Assembly (NCBI GenBank): GCA_937905845.1
Contig: CALCYJ010000103.1
Location: forward strand, 1-34,208
Direction of reading: 5' to 3'
Source of the DNA: an uncultured Rhodospirillales bacterium
Lineage (GTDB): Bacteria > Pseudomonadota > Alphaproteobacteria > Ferrovibrionales > Ferrovibrionaceae
Length of the DNA: 34,208 bases
A program made the position numbers and the translations under genes. This document shows positions 1-8,582 of this stretch, in pieces. Position 1 is the first letter of the stretch. Each line of letters opens with the position of its first letter. The notes under the pieces were generated by a model that was not told where the DNA came from, did not search any database, and saw nothing but the letters and a program-made list of their open reading frames with translations.

Positions 1-231
1 GCGCAGAACTGCACCTATGGCCAGATCAAGATGCTGCTGACGAGGCTCGGCTGGCATTCCACCATGGTGCTGACGGGCGATCCCGACCAGAGCGACCTGC
101 TGCCCGGCCTCTCGGGGCTGATCGAGATCGCCCGGCGGCTGGAGGCGGTGGCGGACGTCGGCCTGGTGCGGCTGACCGACACCGACGTGGTGCGCCATCC
201 CCTCGTCGCCGGCGTCCTCAAGGTGATCTGA
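1..231 (+). CDS. PhoH family protein, C-terminal fragment (5' end outside window)
   Basis: Frame 1 reads AQNCTYGQIKMLLTRLGWHSTMVLTGDPDQSDLLPGLSGL...VGLVRLTDTDVVRHPLVAGVL, matching the PhoH C-terminal pattern (MK.FLTRLG..S..VVTGD..Q.DL / TD.DVVRHPLV). Confidence 0.85.
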   Translation, partial: AQNCTYGQIKMLLTRLGWHSTMVLTGDPDQSDLLPGLSGLIEIARRLEAVADVGLVRLTDTDVVRHPLVAGVLKVI

Positions 232-326
232 GCCGGCAGGGGTGCGCCAACTGGCTGTTGCATGCCTGCGGATAAGCGGCTACAGGGGGACGTTCCGTCG
301 CATCATCCGGATTTGCCGCCGGCGTC

Positions 327-998
327 ATGCTCACCCTGCACCATCTCTGGCTCTGCCCCTTTTCGCGTAAGGTGCGTCTGTGCCTGCGCGAGAAGGGGCT
401 TGATGCCGAACTCGCGGTGGAGAATGTCTGGGAGCGGCGCGAATCCTTCCTCGCCCTCAATCCCGCGGGCCAGGTCCCGGTGCTGGTCGATGACGGCGTC
501 GCGCTGGCGGAAAGCCAGGCGATCTGCGAATATCTGGAAGAGGCCTATCCCAGCGCCGGGCGCACCCTGCTCGGCCTCGATGCCACGACCAGGGCCGAGG
601 TCCGCCGCCTCGTTCTGTGGTTCGATCTCAAGTTCGGCCGCGAGGTCACCGACAATCTCGTCGGCGAGAAACTCTACAAGCGCCTGATGGGCCGCGGCTA
701 TCCCGATTCCTCCGCCATCCGTGCCGGTCGCCAGAATCTCCAGTATCATCTAGCCTATATCGGCTATCTGGCGGAGCGGCGGAACTGGCTTGCCGGGGAT
801 ACGCTGAGCCTGGCCGACCTCGCCGCCGCGGCCCATGTCTCCTGCGTCGATTATCTCGGCGACGTGCCGTGGGAGGATTATCCGGAGGCCAAGGCATGGT
901 ATGTCCGCATCAAGTCGCGGCCGGCCTTCCGCCCGCTGCTCGCCGACCATATCGCCGGCCTGCCGCCGCCGCGCCACTACGCCGATCTCGATTTCTGA
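327..998 (+). CDS. Glutathione S-transferase family protein
   Basis: N-terminal thioredoxin-like fold with CPFSRKVRL, NPAGQVPVLVDDG, ESQAICEYLEE; C-terminal helical part LSLADLAAAAHVSCVDYLGDVPWEDYP. Confidence 0.9.
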   Translation: MLTLHHLWLCPFSRKVRLCLREKGLDAELAVENVWERRESFLALNPAGQVPVLVDDGVALAESQAICEYLEEAYPSAGRTLLGLDATTRAEVRRLVLWFDLKFGREVTDNLVGEKLYKRLMGRGYPDSSAIRAGRQNLQYHLAYIGYLAERRNWLAGDTLSLADLAAAAHVSCVDYLGDVPWEDYPEAKAWYVRIKSRPAFRPLLADHIAGLPPPRHYADLDF

Positions 999-1023
999 TC
1001 GCCCGGCGGGGCAAGGGATCGCC

Positions 1024-2205
1024 GTGACAGCCGCCCGACCGCCCGCGCCGCGTCCCGATCCGCGGCAGTCCATTCAGGAGCAGGCTCTGGCCATCCAGGA
1101 GCAGGCGCTGGCCCTGGGCTTCGATGCCGTAGGCTTTGCCCCGGCCGATGCGCCGGCGCTGATCGCGGCGGGCGAGCGGCTGATGGAATTCCTCCGCCTC
1201 GGCCGCCATGGCGGCATGGGCTGGCTCGAAGCCAAGGCGGAGCGCCGCCACCATCCCAACGCCCTGTGGCCCGAGGCCCGGAGCGTCGTGGTGGTGGGCC
1301 TAAATTACGGGCCGCCGGCCGATCCTTTCGCCGCCCTCGAACATCGCTCGCGCGGCGCGCTTTCGGCCTATGCGCAGGGCAGCGACTACCACGATCTGGT
1401 GAAGAAGCGCCTGCGGGTGCTGGCCCGCTTCGTCCACGAGCGGTTGGGCGCCGAGGTCAAGATCTTCGTCGATACCGCGCCGGTGGCGGAAAAGCCGCTG
1501 GCGCAGGCGGCGGGCCTCGGCTGGCAGGGCAAACATACCAACCTCGTGTCGCGCGGCTTCGGCTCCTGGCTCTTTCTCGGCAGCCTCTATACCACGCTCG
1601 ATCTGGCGCCCGATACACCGGAGACCGATCATTGCGGCCGCTGCCGCGCCTGCCTCGACGCCTGCCCGACGGCGGCCTTCCCGGCGCCCTATCAGCTCGA
1701 CGCCCGCCGCTGCCTCGCCTATCTCAGCATCGAGCACGCCGGCACCATCCCGCGCGCCTTCCGTGCCGCCATGGGCAACCGGATCTATGGCTGCGACGAT
1801 TGCCTCGCCGTCTGCCCCTGGAACAAATACGCAAGCCTGGCGCACGAGGCGGCGCTGTGGCCACGGCCCGAACTGACCCTGCCGGTCCTGGCCGATCTCG
1901 CCGCCCTCGATGACGCCGCCTTCCGCCAGGTCTTCGCCGGCACCGCGGTCAAGCGCATCGGCCGCGACCGCCTGCTGCGCAATGTCGCCATCGCGCTTGG
2001 CAACAGCGGCGGGCCGGAGGCCGCGGATGTGCTGCGGCGGCTTCTCGACGATGCCTCCGCCCTGGTGCGGGCGATGGCGGTCTGGGGCCTGTCGCGGCAT
2101 CTCTCGCCATCCGAATTCGCCCTCCTGCGCCAGGCTAGGCTCGGCAGCGAAAGCGATCGGTCTGTGCAGGCGGAATGGCGCGAGCAGTCGGAAATCCCGG
2201 CCTGA
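1024..2205 (+). CDS. queG: Epoxyqueuosine reductase
   Basis: Probable GTG start at 1024. Contains ARSVVVVGLNYGP, double 4Fe-4S motif CGRCRACLDACPTAAF...CDDCLAVCPWNKYA, and a C-terminal HEAT-like region. Confidence 0.93.
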   Translation: MTAARPPAPRPDPRQSIQEQALAIQEQALALGFDAVGFAPADAPALIAAGERLMEFLRLGRHGGMGWLEAKAERRHHPNALWPEARSVVVVGLNYGPPADPFAALEHRSRGALSAYAQGSDYHDLVKKRLRVLARFVHERLGAEVKIFVDTAPVAEKPLAQAAGLGWQGKHTNLVSRGFGSWLFLGSLYTTLDLAPDTPETDHCGRCRACLDACPTAAFPAPYQLDARRCLAYLSIEHAGTIPRAFRAAMGNRIYGCDDCLAVCPWNKYASLAHEAALWPRPELTLPVLADLAALDDAAFRQVFAGTAVKRIGRDRLLRNVAIALGNSGGPEAADVLRRLLDDASALVRAMAVWGLSRHLSPSEFALLRQARLGSESDRSVQAEWREQSEIPA

Positions 2206-2226
2206 CGGGCCGGCGTCACTCCGGCT

Positions 2227-3675
2227 TCAGGCCGGGCGCCGGTGATGATCGGCCAGAACCTGCGCGATCACCCTTGTCAGGCGCTTGGCGGTCGGAATGT
2301 CGAGGAACTCGTTCGGGCCATGGGCGTTGGAATGCGGCCCGAGCACGCCGGTGACGACGAACTGGGCGGCGGGAAACCGGGCGCCCAGCATCGCCATGAA
2401 GGGAATGCTACCGCCTTCGCCCATGAAGGCGGGCGGGGCGCCGAAGGCCGCCGCCGCCGCGCTTTCGAGCGCGCCTTCGAGCCAGGGCGCCAGCGCCGGC
2501 GCGTTCCAGCCGTCGGCGCTGCCATCGAGGGTGAAGGAGACCGCGGCGCCATAGGGGGGCTCTGCTTGCAGCAAAGCGCTCACCAGGGACGCCGCCTTCG
2601 CCCCGTCCAGCGTCGGCGGCAGGCGCAGGCTGAGCTTGGCGGTGACGGTGGGAAGCAACACATTGCCGGCATCGGGAATGTCCGGCAGGCCGGCGATGCC
2701 GGTGATGGCGAGCTGCGGGCGCCAGGTGCGGTTGAGCACCAGCTCGGCCAGATCGGCCGAGACCGGCACCATGCCCGGCACGAAGGGAAACTTGGCATGC
2801 ACCGCCGCGCCCAGAACGGCGGCGGCGCGGCGGGCCTGATCGACGCGGGCCGGCGGGATCTCTATGCTGAGCGCCGCCGGACCGATCGCCCCCGTCGCCT
2901 CGTCCTCCAGGCGCGAGAGCAGCAGGCGCAGCAGGCGGAAGCTCGTCGGCACCACGCCCGAGGCATCGCCCGAATGCACGCCCTCCGCCAGCACGCGCAC
3001 CGTGAGCGTGCCCGAGAGCATGCCGCGCAGCGAGGTGGTCAGCCACAGCCGGTCATAGGTGCCGCAGCCCGAATCGAGACAAACGACGAGCGAGGGACGG
3101 CCGAGCCGCGCCGCCAGGTGATCGACATAGAAGGGCAGATCGAAACTGCCCGATTCCTCGCAGGCTTCGATCAGCACCAGGCAGCGCGCATGCGCCACCC
3201 CCTGGTCGTGCAGCGCCGCGAGCGCGGTCAGGGCCGCGAACATCGCATAGCCATCGTCGGCGCCGCCGCGGCCGAACAGGCGGTCACCCTCAAGGGTCGG
3301 CGTCCAGGGACCCCGGCCTTCCGTCCATCCCGTCATCTCCGGCTGCTTGTCGAGATGGCCGTAGAGCAGAACGCACTCATCGCTGCTCCGGGCATCGCCA
3401 CCCCCGCTATCGCCCGAGGCTGGAACCTCGATCACGATGACCGGGGTGCGGCCTTGCAGCCGGACCACCTCGAGCCTGGCGCCGCCAAGCGGGCCAAGCC
3501 GTGCCCGCGCCCAATCGGCGAACAGCGCCACGGCCTGGTCCATATGGCCATGAGCGGCCCAATCGGGATCGAAGGCCGGGGATTTGTTCGGAATCCGGAT
3601 ATAATCGATCAGCGCTGGGATGATCTCCTCGTCCCAGCGCCGCCCGATGAAGCTTTCCGCCCGCGCCTGATCCAT
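2227..3675 (-). CDS. M20 family metallo-peptidase/dipeptidase
   Basis: From the ATG at 3675: LLYGHLDKQPEMTGW, GRGGADDGYAMFAAL, LIEACEESGSFDLP, and a C-terminal metal-site region. Confidence 0.9.
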   Translation of the reverse strand: MDQARAESFIGRRWDEEIIPALIDYIRIPNKSPAFDPDWAAHGHMDQAVALFADWARARLGPLGGARLEVVRLQGRTPVIVIEVPASGDSGGGDARSSDECVLLYGHLDKQPEMTGWTEGRGPWTPTLEGDRLFGRGGADDGYAMFAALTALAALHDQGVAHARCLVLIEACEESGSFDLPFYVDHLAARLGRPSLVVCLDSGCGTYDRLWLTTSLRGMLSGTLTVRVLAEGVHSGDASGVVPTSFRLLRLLLSRLEDEATGAIGPAALSIEIPPARVDQARRAAAVLGAAVHAKFPFVPGMVPVSADLAELVLNRTWRPQLAITGIAGLPDIPDAGNVLLPTVTAKLSLRLPPTLDGAKAASLVSALLQAEPPYGAAVSFTLDGSADGWNAPALAPWLEGALESAAAAAFGAPPAFMGEGGSIPFMAMLGARFPAAQFVVTGVLGPHSNAHGPNEFLDIPTAKRLTRVIAQVLADHHRRPA

Positions 3676-3760
3676 AAGCCCCCGCCCCGCAATCGTCCCC
3701 GCGCGCAATCGTCCTCGTCCGCAACCAGCCCTTTGCCGGCCTATCTTCCGAGCTGCCGGC

Positions 3761-4390
3761 CTATCTTCCGAGCTGATACGGCCCGCCGCGCTCCACCGCC
3801 CGGACATAGGCCGGACGGGCATGGATGCGCTCGGCAAAGTGCTTGAGATTGCCGAGGCTGTCATCGATCTGGCCGCGGGCCGTCGCCGCCTCGACGACGA
3901 AGCTGAGCTGGATGTCGGCGGCCGAGAAAGTATTGCCGACGAAATAATCCTGCTTCCCCAGCGCCGCATTCATATAGCCGAGATGGTTGGCCGCCTCGCT
4001 CTTGATGCGCGGCTGTAGCGGCAGGCCGGCCTCGCCCAGCCTGCCGACATAGAGCGCCAGCAGCACCGGCAGCATGGCCGAGCCCTCGGCATAATGCATC
4101 CATTGCACATAGGAATTGTAATCGGGTGATCCGGCCGCCGGCGCCAGCCGGCCGTGGCCATAGGTGCGCAGGATATAATCGATGATCGCACCCGATTCGA
4201 TCACCACCACGTCCCCGTCGGTGACGATCGGCGATTTGCCGAGCGGATGAATGGCCTTGAGGCTTGCGGGCGCGAAGCGCGTGACGGGATCGCGCTTGTA
4301 CTGGATGATCTCATAATCGAGCCCAAGCTCCTCCAGGAGCCAGAGGATGCGCTGGGAGCGGGAATTGTCCAGATGGTGGACGGTAATCAT
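3761..4390 (-). CDS. Glutathione S-transferase family protein
   Basis: MITVHHLDNSRSQRILWLLEELGLDYEI, PLGKSPIVTDGDVVVIESGAIIDYIL; C-terminal GST domain YFVGNTFSAADIQLSF. Confidence 0.92.
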   Translation of the reverse strand: MITVHHLDNSRSQRILWLLEELGLDYEIIQYKRDPVTRFAPASLKAIHPLGKSPIVTDGDVVVIESGAIIDYILRTYGHGRLAPAAGSPDYNSYVQWMHYAEGSAMLPVLLALYVGRLGEAGLPLQPRIKSEAANHLGYMNAALGKQDYFVGNTFSAADIQLSFVVEAATARGQIDDSLGNLKHFAERIHARPAYVRAVERGGPYQLGR

Positions 4391-4568
4391 GCTGCCCTCC
4401 TTGCGGGGTCGGCCTCAGGTTTCGCGTCGGCGCCGGATCGCGCCCTGTCGGGATGCGATGCCGCGCGACCTTATCATTGCTTCGCGCAAAGCCGCCAGAA
4501 ACTCCGCCCTTGCCGAAGGCTGCGGATATCAAGATAAAGGGAGCGGGAGATTTGAGCCCGGAGGCACC

Positions 4569-5027
4569 ATGATCGATCGCATACTTCATTTGCTGACGGG
4601 GACGACCGGCGAGGCCGTCGCCGAGCATCCCGACGCCTTGCAGGTCGCCGTCGCAGCATTGCTGGTCGAAGCCGCGCGGATGGACGATCATTTCGACGAA
4701 AGCGAGCGCGCGGTGATCCTGCGGGTGCTGAGCCAGCGTTTCGCGCTCTCGCCGGAGGCAACGGCGCGGCTGCTCGCGGCGGCGCTGAAGGCGGACGATC
4801 AATCGACCCAGCTCTTTCGCTTCACCCACCTCGCGGTGCAATCCTTAAATCCGCCCGAGCGCGTCCGCATCATCGAGATGCTGTGGGAGGTCGCCTATGC
4901 CGACGGCGTCCTCGACCCCGAGGAGGATGCGCTGCTGCGCCGTATCGCCGGCCTGATCTATGTGTCGGACATGGACCGCGGCGCCGCCCGCCTGCGCGTT
5001 CTGCACCGGCTGGGCATCGCGGAATAG
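4569..5027 (+). CDS. TerB-like (tellurite resistance TerB domain) protein
   Basis: ATG at 4569. MIDRILHLLTG..., AALLVEAARMDDHFDESERAVI, EMLWEVAYADGVLDPEEDALLRRIAGLIYVSD is typical of TerB-like domains. Confidence 0.85.
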   Translation: MIDRILHLLTGTTGEAVAEHPDALQVAVAALLVEAARMDDHFDESERAVILRVLSQRFALSPEATARLLAAALKADDQSTQLFRFTHLAVQSLNPPERVRIIEMLWEVAYADGVLDPEEDALLRRIAGLIYVSDMDRGAARLRVLHRLGIAE

Positions 5028-5134
5028 AAAATGATTAAGTATCTGAAAATCATGACTTTCGGAGCCGATCCCGGGGACAAAAGCAAGACTTCGACTTGTT
5101 ATCCACCCCCCGCCACCCCATAATAATAACAGGC

Positions 5135-5191
5135 GGCGGCGCCAGATATGGCGTATTGGATTGTATATTGAGAAAAATACGCGGCGCCGCC
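5135..5191. other. Compound inverted repeat/stem-loop upstream of the Spy-like gene
   Basis: ggcggcgcc (5135-5143) pairs with ggcgccgcc (5183-5191); gcgtatt (5151-5157) pairs with aatacgc (5176-5182). Confidence 0.6.
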
Positions 5192-5259
5192 TCCTGATAC
5201 TTATGCCCCTGCGCGCAAGCCGCGTGGTCAACGACATCGAACCCCGAGGAATACTCATC

Positions 5260-5808
5260 ATGCTGCATTCGATCGAACCGACCGGGCGGCGCCTCGCCGT
5301 CGTAGCCGCTCTTGGCGTTGTCGCCCTTCTCGGCGCCGCCCCCGCCCAAGCCGGCGTTCCGGCCCTGACGGCGCAATTCGCGTCCAGCGCCGCCGTCATC
5401 CAGGTTGCGGATACCACGACGACCACGACCACGACGGCCGCCACGGCGACGCCGGCCGCGACGACGACGACCGCTCCCGATCCGGTGGAGACGCGGATCG
5501 CCGATCTGCACGCCAAGCTGCATATCACGGCGAGGCAGGAACCGGCCTGGCGCGCGGTCGCGGCCCAGATGCGGGGCAATGCCAATCGCATGGAAGAATT
5601 GTTCCGCGAGCGGGCGGCGCACCAGCCGACCATGACCGCCATTCAAGACCTTCATTCCTACGCCCGGATCGCCGAGACCCGCGCTAGGGATGTCAAAAGC
5701 TTCATTCCGGTCTTCGAGAAGCTCTACAACGCCATGCCCCCCGCGCAGCGCCATAACGCCGACATCGTCTTCCGCGCCGACGAGCAGCGCCAGTCGCCGC
5801 ATCATTGA
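5260..5808 (+). CDS. Spy/CpxP-like (LTXXQ-type) periplasmic protein
   Basis: Signal peptide RLAVVAALGVVALLGAAPAQAG, a Thr-rich linker, then VETRIADLHAKLHITARQEPAWRAVAAQMRGNA (LxITxxQ..W pattern). Confidence 0.7.
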   Translation: MLHSIEPTGRRLAVVAALGVVALLGAAPAQAGVPALTAQFASSAAVIQVADTTTTTTTTAATATPAATTTTAPDPVETRIADLHAKLHITARQEPAWRAVAAQMRGNANRMEELFRERAAHQPTMTAIQDLHSYARIAETRARDVKSFIPVFEKLYNAMPPAQRHNADIVFRADEQRQSPHH

Positions 5809-5887
5809 GCCTTGCCCACCCGGTGAGAGCGGCCAGCGTCTGCGCCGCCATCCCGACCGGGCATCCTGATTGTCAAGGAGGGGCATC

Positions 5888-6232
5888 ATGTCCACTTCGA
5901 ACACGCGAACTGCCGCTTGCGGTTCGGCCGCGAACGGGCCGGTCTTGAAACGGTCCGTTCTTGGTCGCCCCGTTCTCACCCGCATCGTCATGGCCGCGGC
6001 CCTGGTGGCCATGGTGGGCGCGCTTGCCGCAAACCCGGCGCGGGCCGACGATCACCGGCACGGCCCGCCGCCGCGCGGCCCCGTTCACCGCGGACATCCG
6101 GCTCCACGCCGCTATTATTCATCGGCGCCGCCGGTCTTCTACGCTCCCGCGCCGCCGATCTATGCGGCACCGCCGGTCGTCTATGCCCCACCGCCCAGCA
6201 TCAATCTGGTCGTTCCGCTTCTTCTGCGCTAA
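5888..6232 (+). CDS. Hypothetical secreted Pro/Tyr-rich protein
   Basis: Hydrophobic segment MAAALVAMVGALAANPARA followed by DDHRHGPPPRGPVHRGHPAPRRYYSSAPPVFYAPAPPIYAAPPVVYAPPP. Confidence 0.65.
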   Translation: MSTSNTRTAACGSAANGPVLKRSVLGRPVLTRIVMAAALVAMVGALAANPARADDHRHGPPPRGPVHRGHPAPRRYYSSAPPVFYAPAPPIYAAPPVVYAPPPSINLVVPLLLR

Positions 6233-6427
6233 AGCCGCCGGGTTGCAACCGGTCGCGCGGCGTTGGGCGCGGGGGCTTTTGCCCCTCCGGCCTTCGTCCG
6301 CGCGGCTTCGGGCAGCCGGTGGCGGACGATCCCGGGAAATGTCCAAATTTCGCCGCAAATCGGCTATACTCAGATTTGTGGGTGCGGGCATACCGAGGCC
6401 GACCAGCACCCGGGAGGAGGGATCCGC

Positions 6428-7264
6428 ATGATGAACCAGCGTCCCGACTATCCGGCGCGAGCCCCATGGTCGATCGAGACGATTCCCTATCACCTTCTGT
6501 CGCCCGCAGCGCTGGCGGAGGACCGCGAGCTGTTCTATCTCGTCGCCTCCGCCTCGTTCCTGGAAATCACCACCGACGTCTATACGCGCAATCTCGTCCA
6601 ATTCTTTGAGGGCGATCGCGAAGTCGTCGACTGGCTGAAGGGACAGTGGGAGCGTGAAGAGCTGCAGCACGGCGCGGCGCTCAGGCGCTATGTCGAAACC
6701 GCCTGGCCCGACTTCCCGTGGGAAGAGGCCTATCGCCGCTTTCACGCCGAATTCATGCAATTCTGCGCCATCGAGCAACTGGAACCGACGCGGGGACAGG
6801 AGATGGCGGCGCGCTGCGTCGTCGAAACCGGGACGGCTGCCTTCTATCGCACGCTTGCCGCCGTAAGCCCCGAGCCGGTGCTGCGTCAGATCGCCAGCCT
6901 GATCGCCTCCGACGAAGTCCGGCATTACAAGCACTTCTACCGCTATTTCAGCCGCTATCGCGCCAGCGAGCGGCTGAGCCGCGGCCATGTGCTGAAAACC
7001 CTGTGGACCCGTGTCTTCGAGGTTGACGACGAGGATGCCCTCTATGCCTTCAAGCACGTCTTTATCGCCGCTAATCCAGGGGTGACGTTCCGCCTCGCCG
7101 ACTACCGGGCTTTCCGCCGCAGCGTGCGCAAGCGGGGACGCGCGAGCTTCCCCGCCGCGATGGCGACCCGGATGCTGGTGAAGCCGCTTGGTCTCGGCGC
7201 GACGCTCGGGCGCATCGTGCTTCCGGCGATGACGGCGGCGACGCGGCTCCTCATGATGGCCTGA
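6428..7264 (+). CDS. Ferritin-like diiron protein (acyl-ACP-desaturase-like fold)
   Basis: Paired helical metal motifs EREELQHG and ASDEVRHYKHF with additional Glu residues (LEITTD, VETGT) in a four-helix layout. Confidence 0.75.
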   Translation: MMNQRPDYPARAPWSIETIPYHLLSPAALAEDRELFYLVASASFLEITTDVYTRNLVQFFEGDREVVDWLKGQWEREELQHGAALRRYVETAWPDFPWEEAYRRFHAEFMQFCAIEQLEPTRGQEMAARCVVETGTAAFYRTLAAVSPEPVLRQIASLIASDEVRHYKHFYRYFSRYRASERLSRGHVLKTLWTRVFEVDDEDALYAFKHVFIAANPGVTFRLADYRAFRRSVRKRGRASFPAAMATRMLVKPLGLGATLGRIVLPAMTAATRLLMMA

Positions 7265-7351
7265 AGCCGGGCGGCCCCTGTCCTGAAACCCGACGACCCA
7301 ACCCTAGCCCATCCCCCCGCTGTCGCTTGTGCCGCGAAAGGCAGGCTTGCC

Positions 7352-8455
7352 GTGACTGGCCAGGTTGCCGTATTCCTCCCCTCTCTGACCAGCGGCGGCG
7401 CCGAGCAATTCGCCCTTGATCTGGCTCGGAGCCTGCTGGTGCGCGGACTGGAGATCGATCTCGTCGCCGCATCGGCGACCGGTCCCCTCGCCCACCGCCT
7501 GCCCGAAGGGGTGCGGCTGATCAATCTCGACCGCGCCGGCGTCATGCGGGCCGTGCCGCCGCTGGCGCGCTATCTGGCGGCCGAGCGGCCGGCGGCGCTG
7601 CTGTCGATCATGGACCATGCCAATGTCGCGGCGGTGCTGGCGCGGGCACTGGCGCGCACGAAAACCCGCCTGGTCATCAGCGTCCATACCGACATGGGGC
7701 GCCTGGCCTTTGGCGAAGGCACGATCAAGAGCGCCCTGGTGCCGCTCGCCATGCGGTTGACCTACCGCTGGGCCGACCATGTGGTCTGCGTGTCGGAAGC
7801 GGTGCGCGAGCGCGTGATGCGTCTGACCCGGGTGCCGGCCGACCGGCTCACGGTGGTCGGGAATCCGATCTCGATTGCCGCCCTGCGCAAATCGGCCGCG
7901 GCGCCCGCCTCGCATCCCTGGTTTGCCGCCGGCGCGCCGCCGGTGGTGCTGTTCGTCGGTCGGTTGAACCGGCAGAAGAACGTGGCCTTTCTGCTACAGG
8001 CGTTTGCCCGGGCCGTCCAGGTGCGGGATCTGCGCCTGTGCCTGATCGGCGAGGGGCCGGAGCAGGCGGCGCTGGCGGCGCTGGCGGAGGAGCTTGGCAT
8101 CGAGAGCCGGGTCGCCTTTCTCGGCTATCTCGCCGAACCCGCTCCCTTCATCCGCCAGGCGGCCGTGCTGGCCCTGCCCTCGAAAGTGGAAGGCAGCGGG
8201 CGGGTGCTGATCGAGGCGCTGGCGCTGGCAACCCCGGTGATCGCGCTTTCAGGCTCGGGCGGGCCGGAGGAAATCCTCGCGCACAGCCACGATGGGAAGC
8301 TGATCGAACCCGAGGATGTCGCCGCCTTCGCCGCCGCGATCCTTGCCGCCGCGGGCGCACCGGCATCGCCCGCCGGCAACGAGGAATTGTTCGAGCGCTT
8401 TCGCCCGGCGATCGTCGCCGAACATTATGCCCAGCTTCTCGGCGTCGCCGGTTGA
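7352..8455 (+). CDS. Glycosyltransferase family 4
   Basis: LTSGGAEQFALDLARSL; VLFVGRLNRQKNVAFLLQAF; LIGEGPEQAAL; EGSGRVLIEALALATPVIALSGSGGPEEIL. Confidence 0.93.
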   Translation: MTGQVAVFLPSLTSGGAEQFALDLARSLLVRGLEIDLVAASATGPLAHRLPEGVRLINLDRAGVMRAVPPLARYLAAERPAALLSIMDHANVAAVLARALARTKTRLVISVHTDMGRLAFGEGTIKSALVPLAMRLTYRWADHVVCVSEAVRERVMRLTRVPADRLTVVGNPISIAALRKSAAAPASHPWFAAGAPPVVLFVGRLNRQKNVAFLLQAFARAVQVRDLRLCLIGEGPEQAALAALAEELGIESRVAFLGYLAEPAPFIRQAAVLALPSKVEGSGRVLIEALALATPVIALSGSGGPEEILAHSHDGKLIEPEDVAAFAAAILAAAGAPASPAGNEELFERFRPAIVAEHYAQLLGVAG

Positions 8456-8473
8456 GGGTTTCGCTGCGCGTTT

Positions 8474-8522
8474 GAGTCTGTTCCGCAAAAGTGGACGCCA
8501 CTTTTGCGACAAGAACAGGCTC
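8474..8522. repeat. Nested inverted repeat (REP-like/bidirectional terminator candidate)
   Basis: gagtctgttc-[cgcaaaagtgg acg ccacttttgcg]-acaa-gaacaggctc: inner 11-bp perfect arms, outer arms 9/10. Confidence 0.75.
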
Positions 8523-8550
8523 AGATAGTGATTTGGCGCGAATTCCGATC

Positions 8551-8572
8551 GACCGGCTGATTCCAGCCGGTC
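8551..8572. terminator. Hairpin between convergent glycosyltransferase genes
   Basis: gaccggct-gattcc-agccggtc, perfect 8-bp stem between the stop codons at 8455 (+) and 8583 (-). Confidence 0.5.
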
Positions 8573-8582
8573 GGATAGCGCG

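Noticed and set aside
835-1023. N-terminal extension of the queG ORF from 835
   Set aside because: It overlaps the GST gene out of frame; QueG homology begins after the GTG at 1024.
2242-3846. 534-aa plus-strand ORF
   Set aside because: Antisense shadow of the M20 peptidase gene in GC-rich DNA.
5050-6012. 320-aa minus-strand ORF
   Set aside because: Antisense across the Spy-like gene and its leader; Gly/Arg-rich with no domain.
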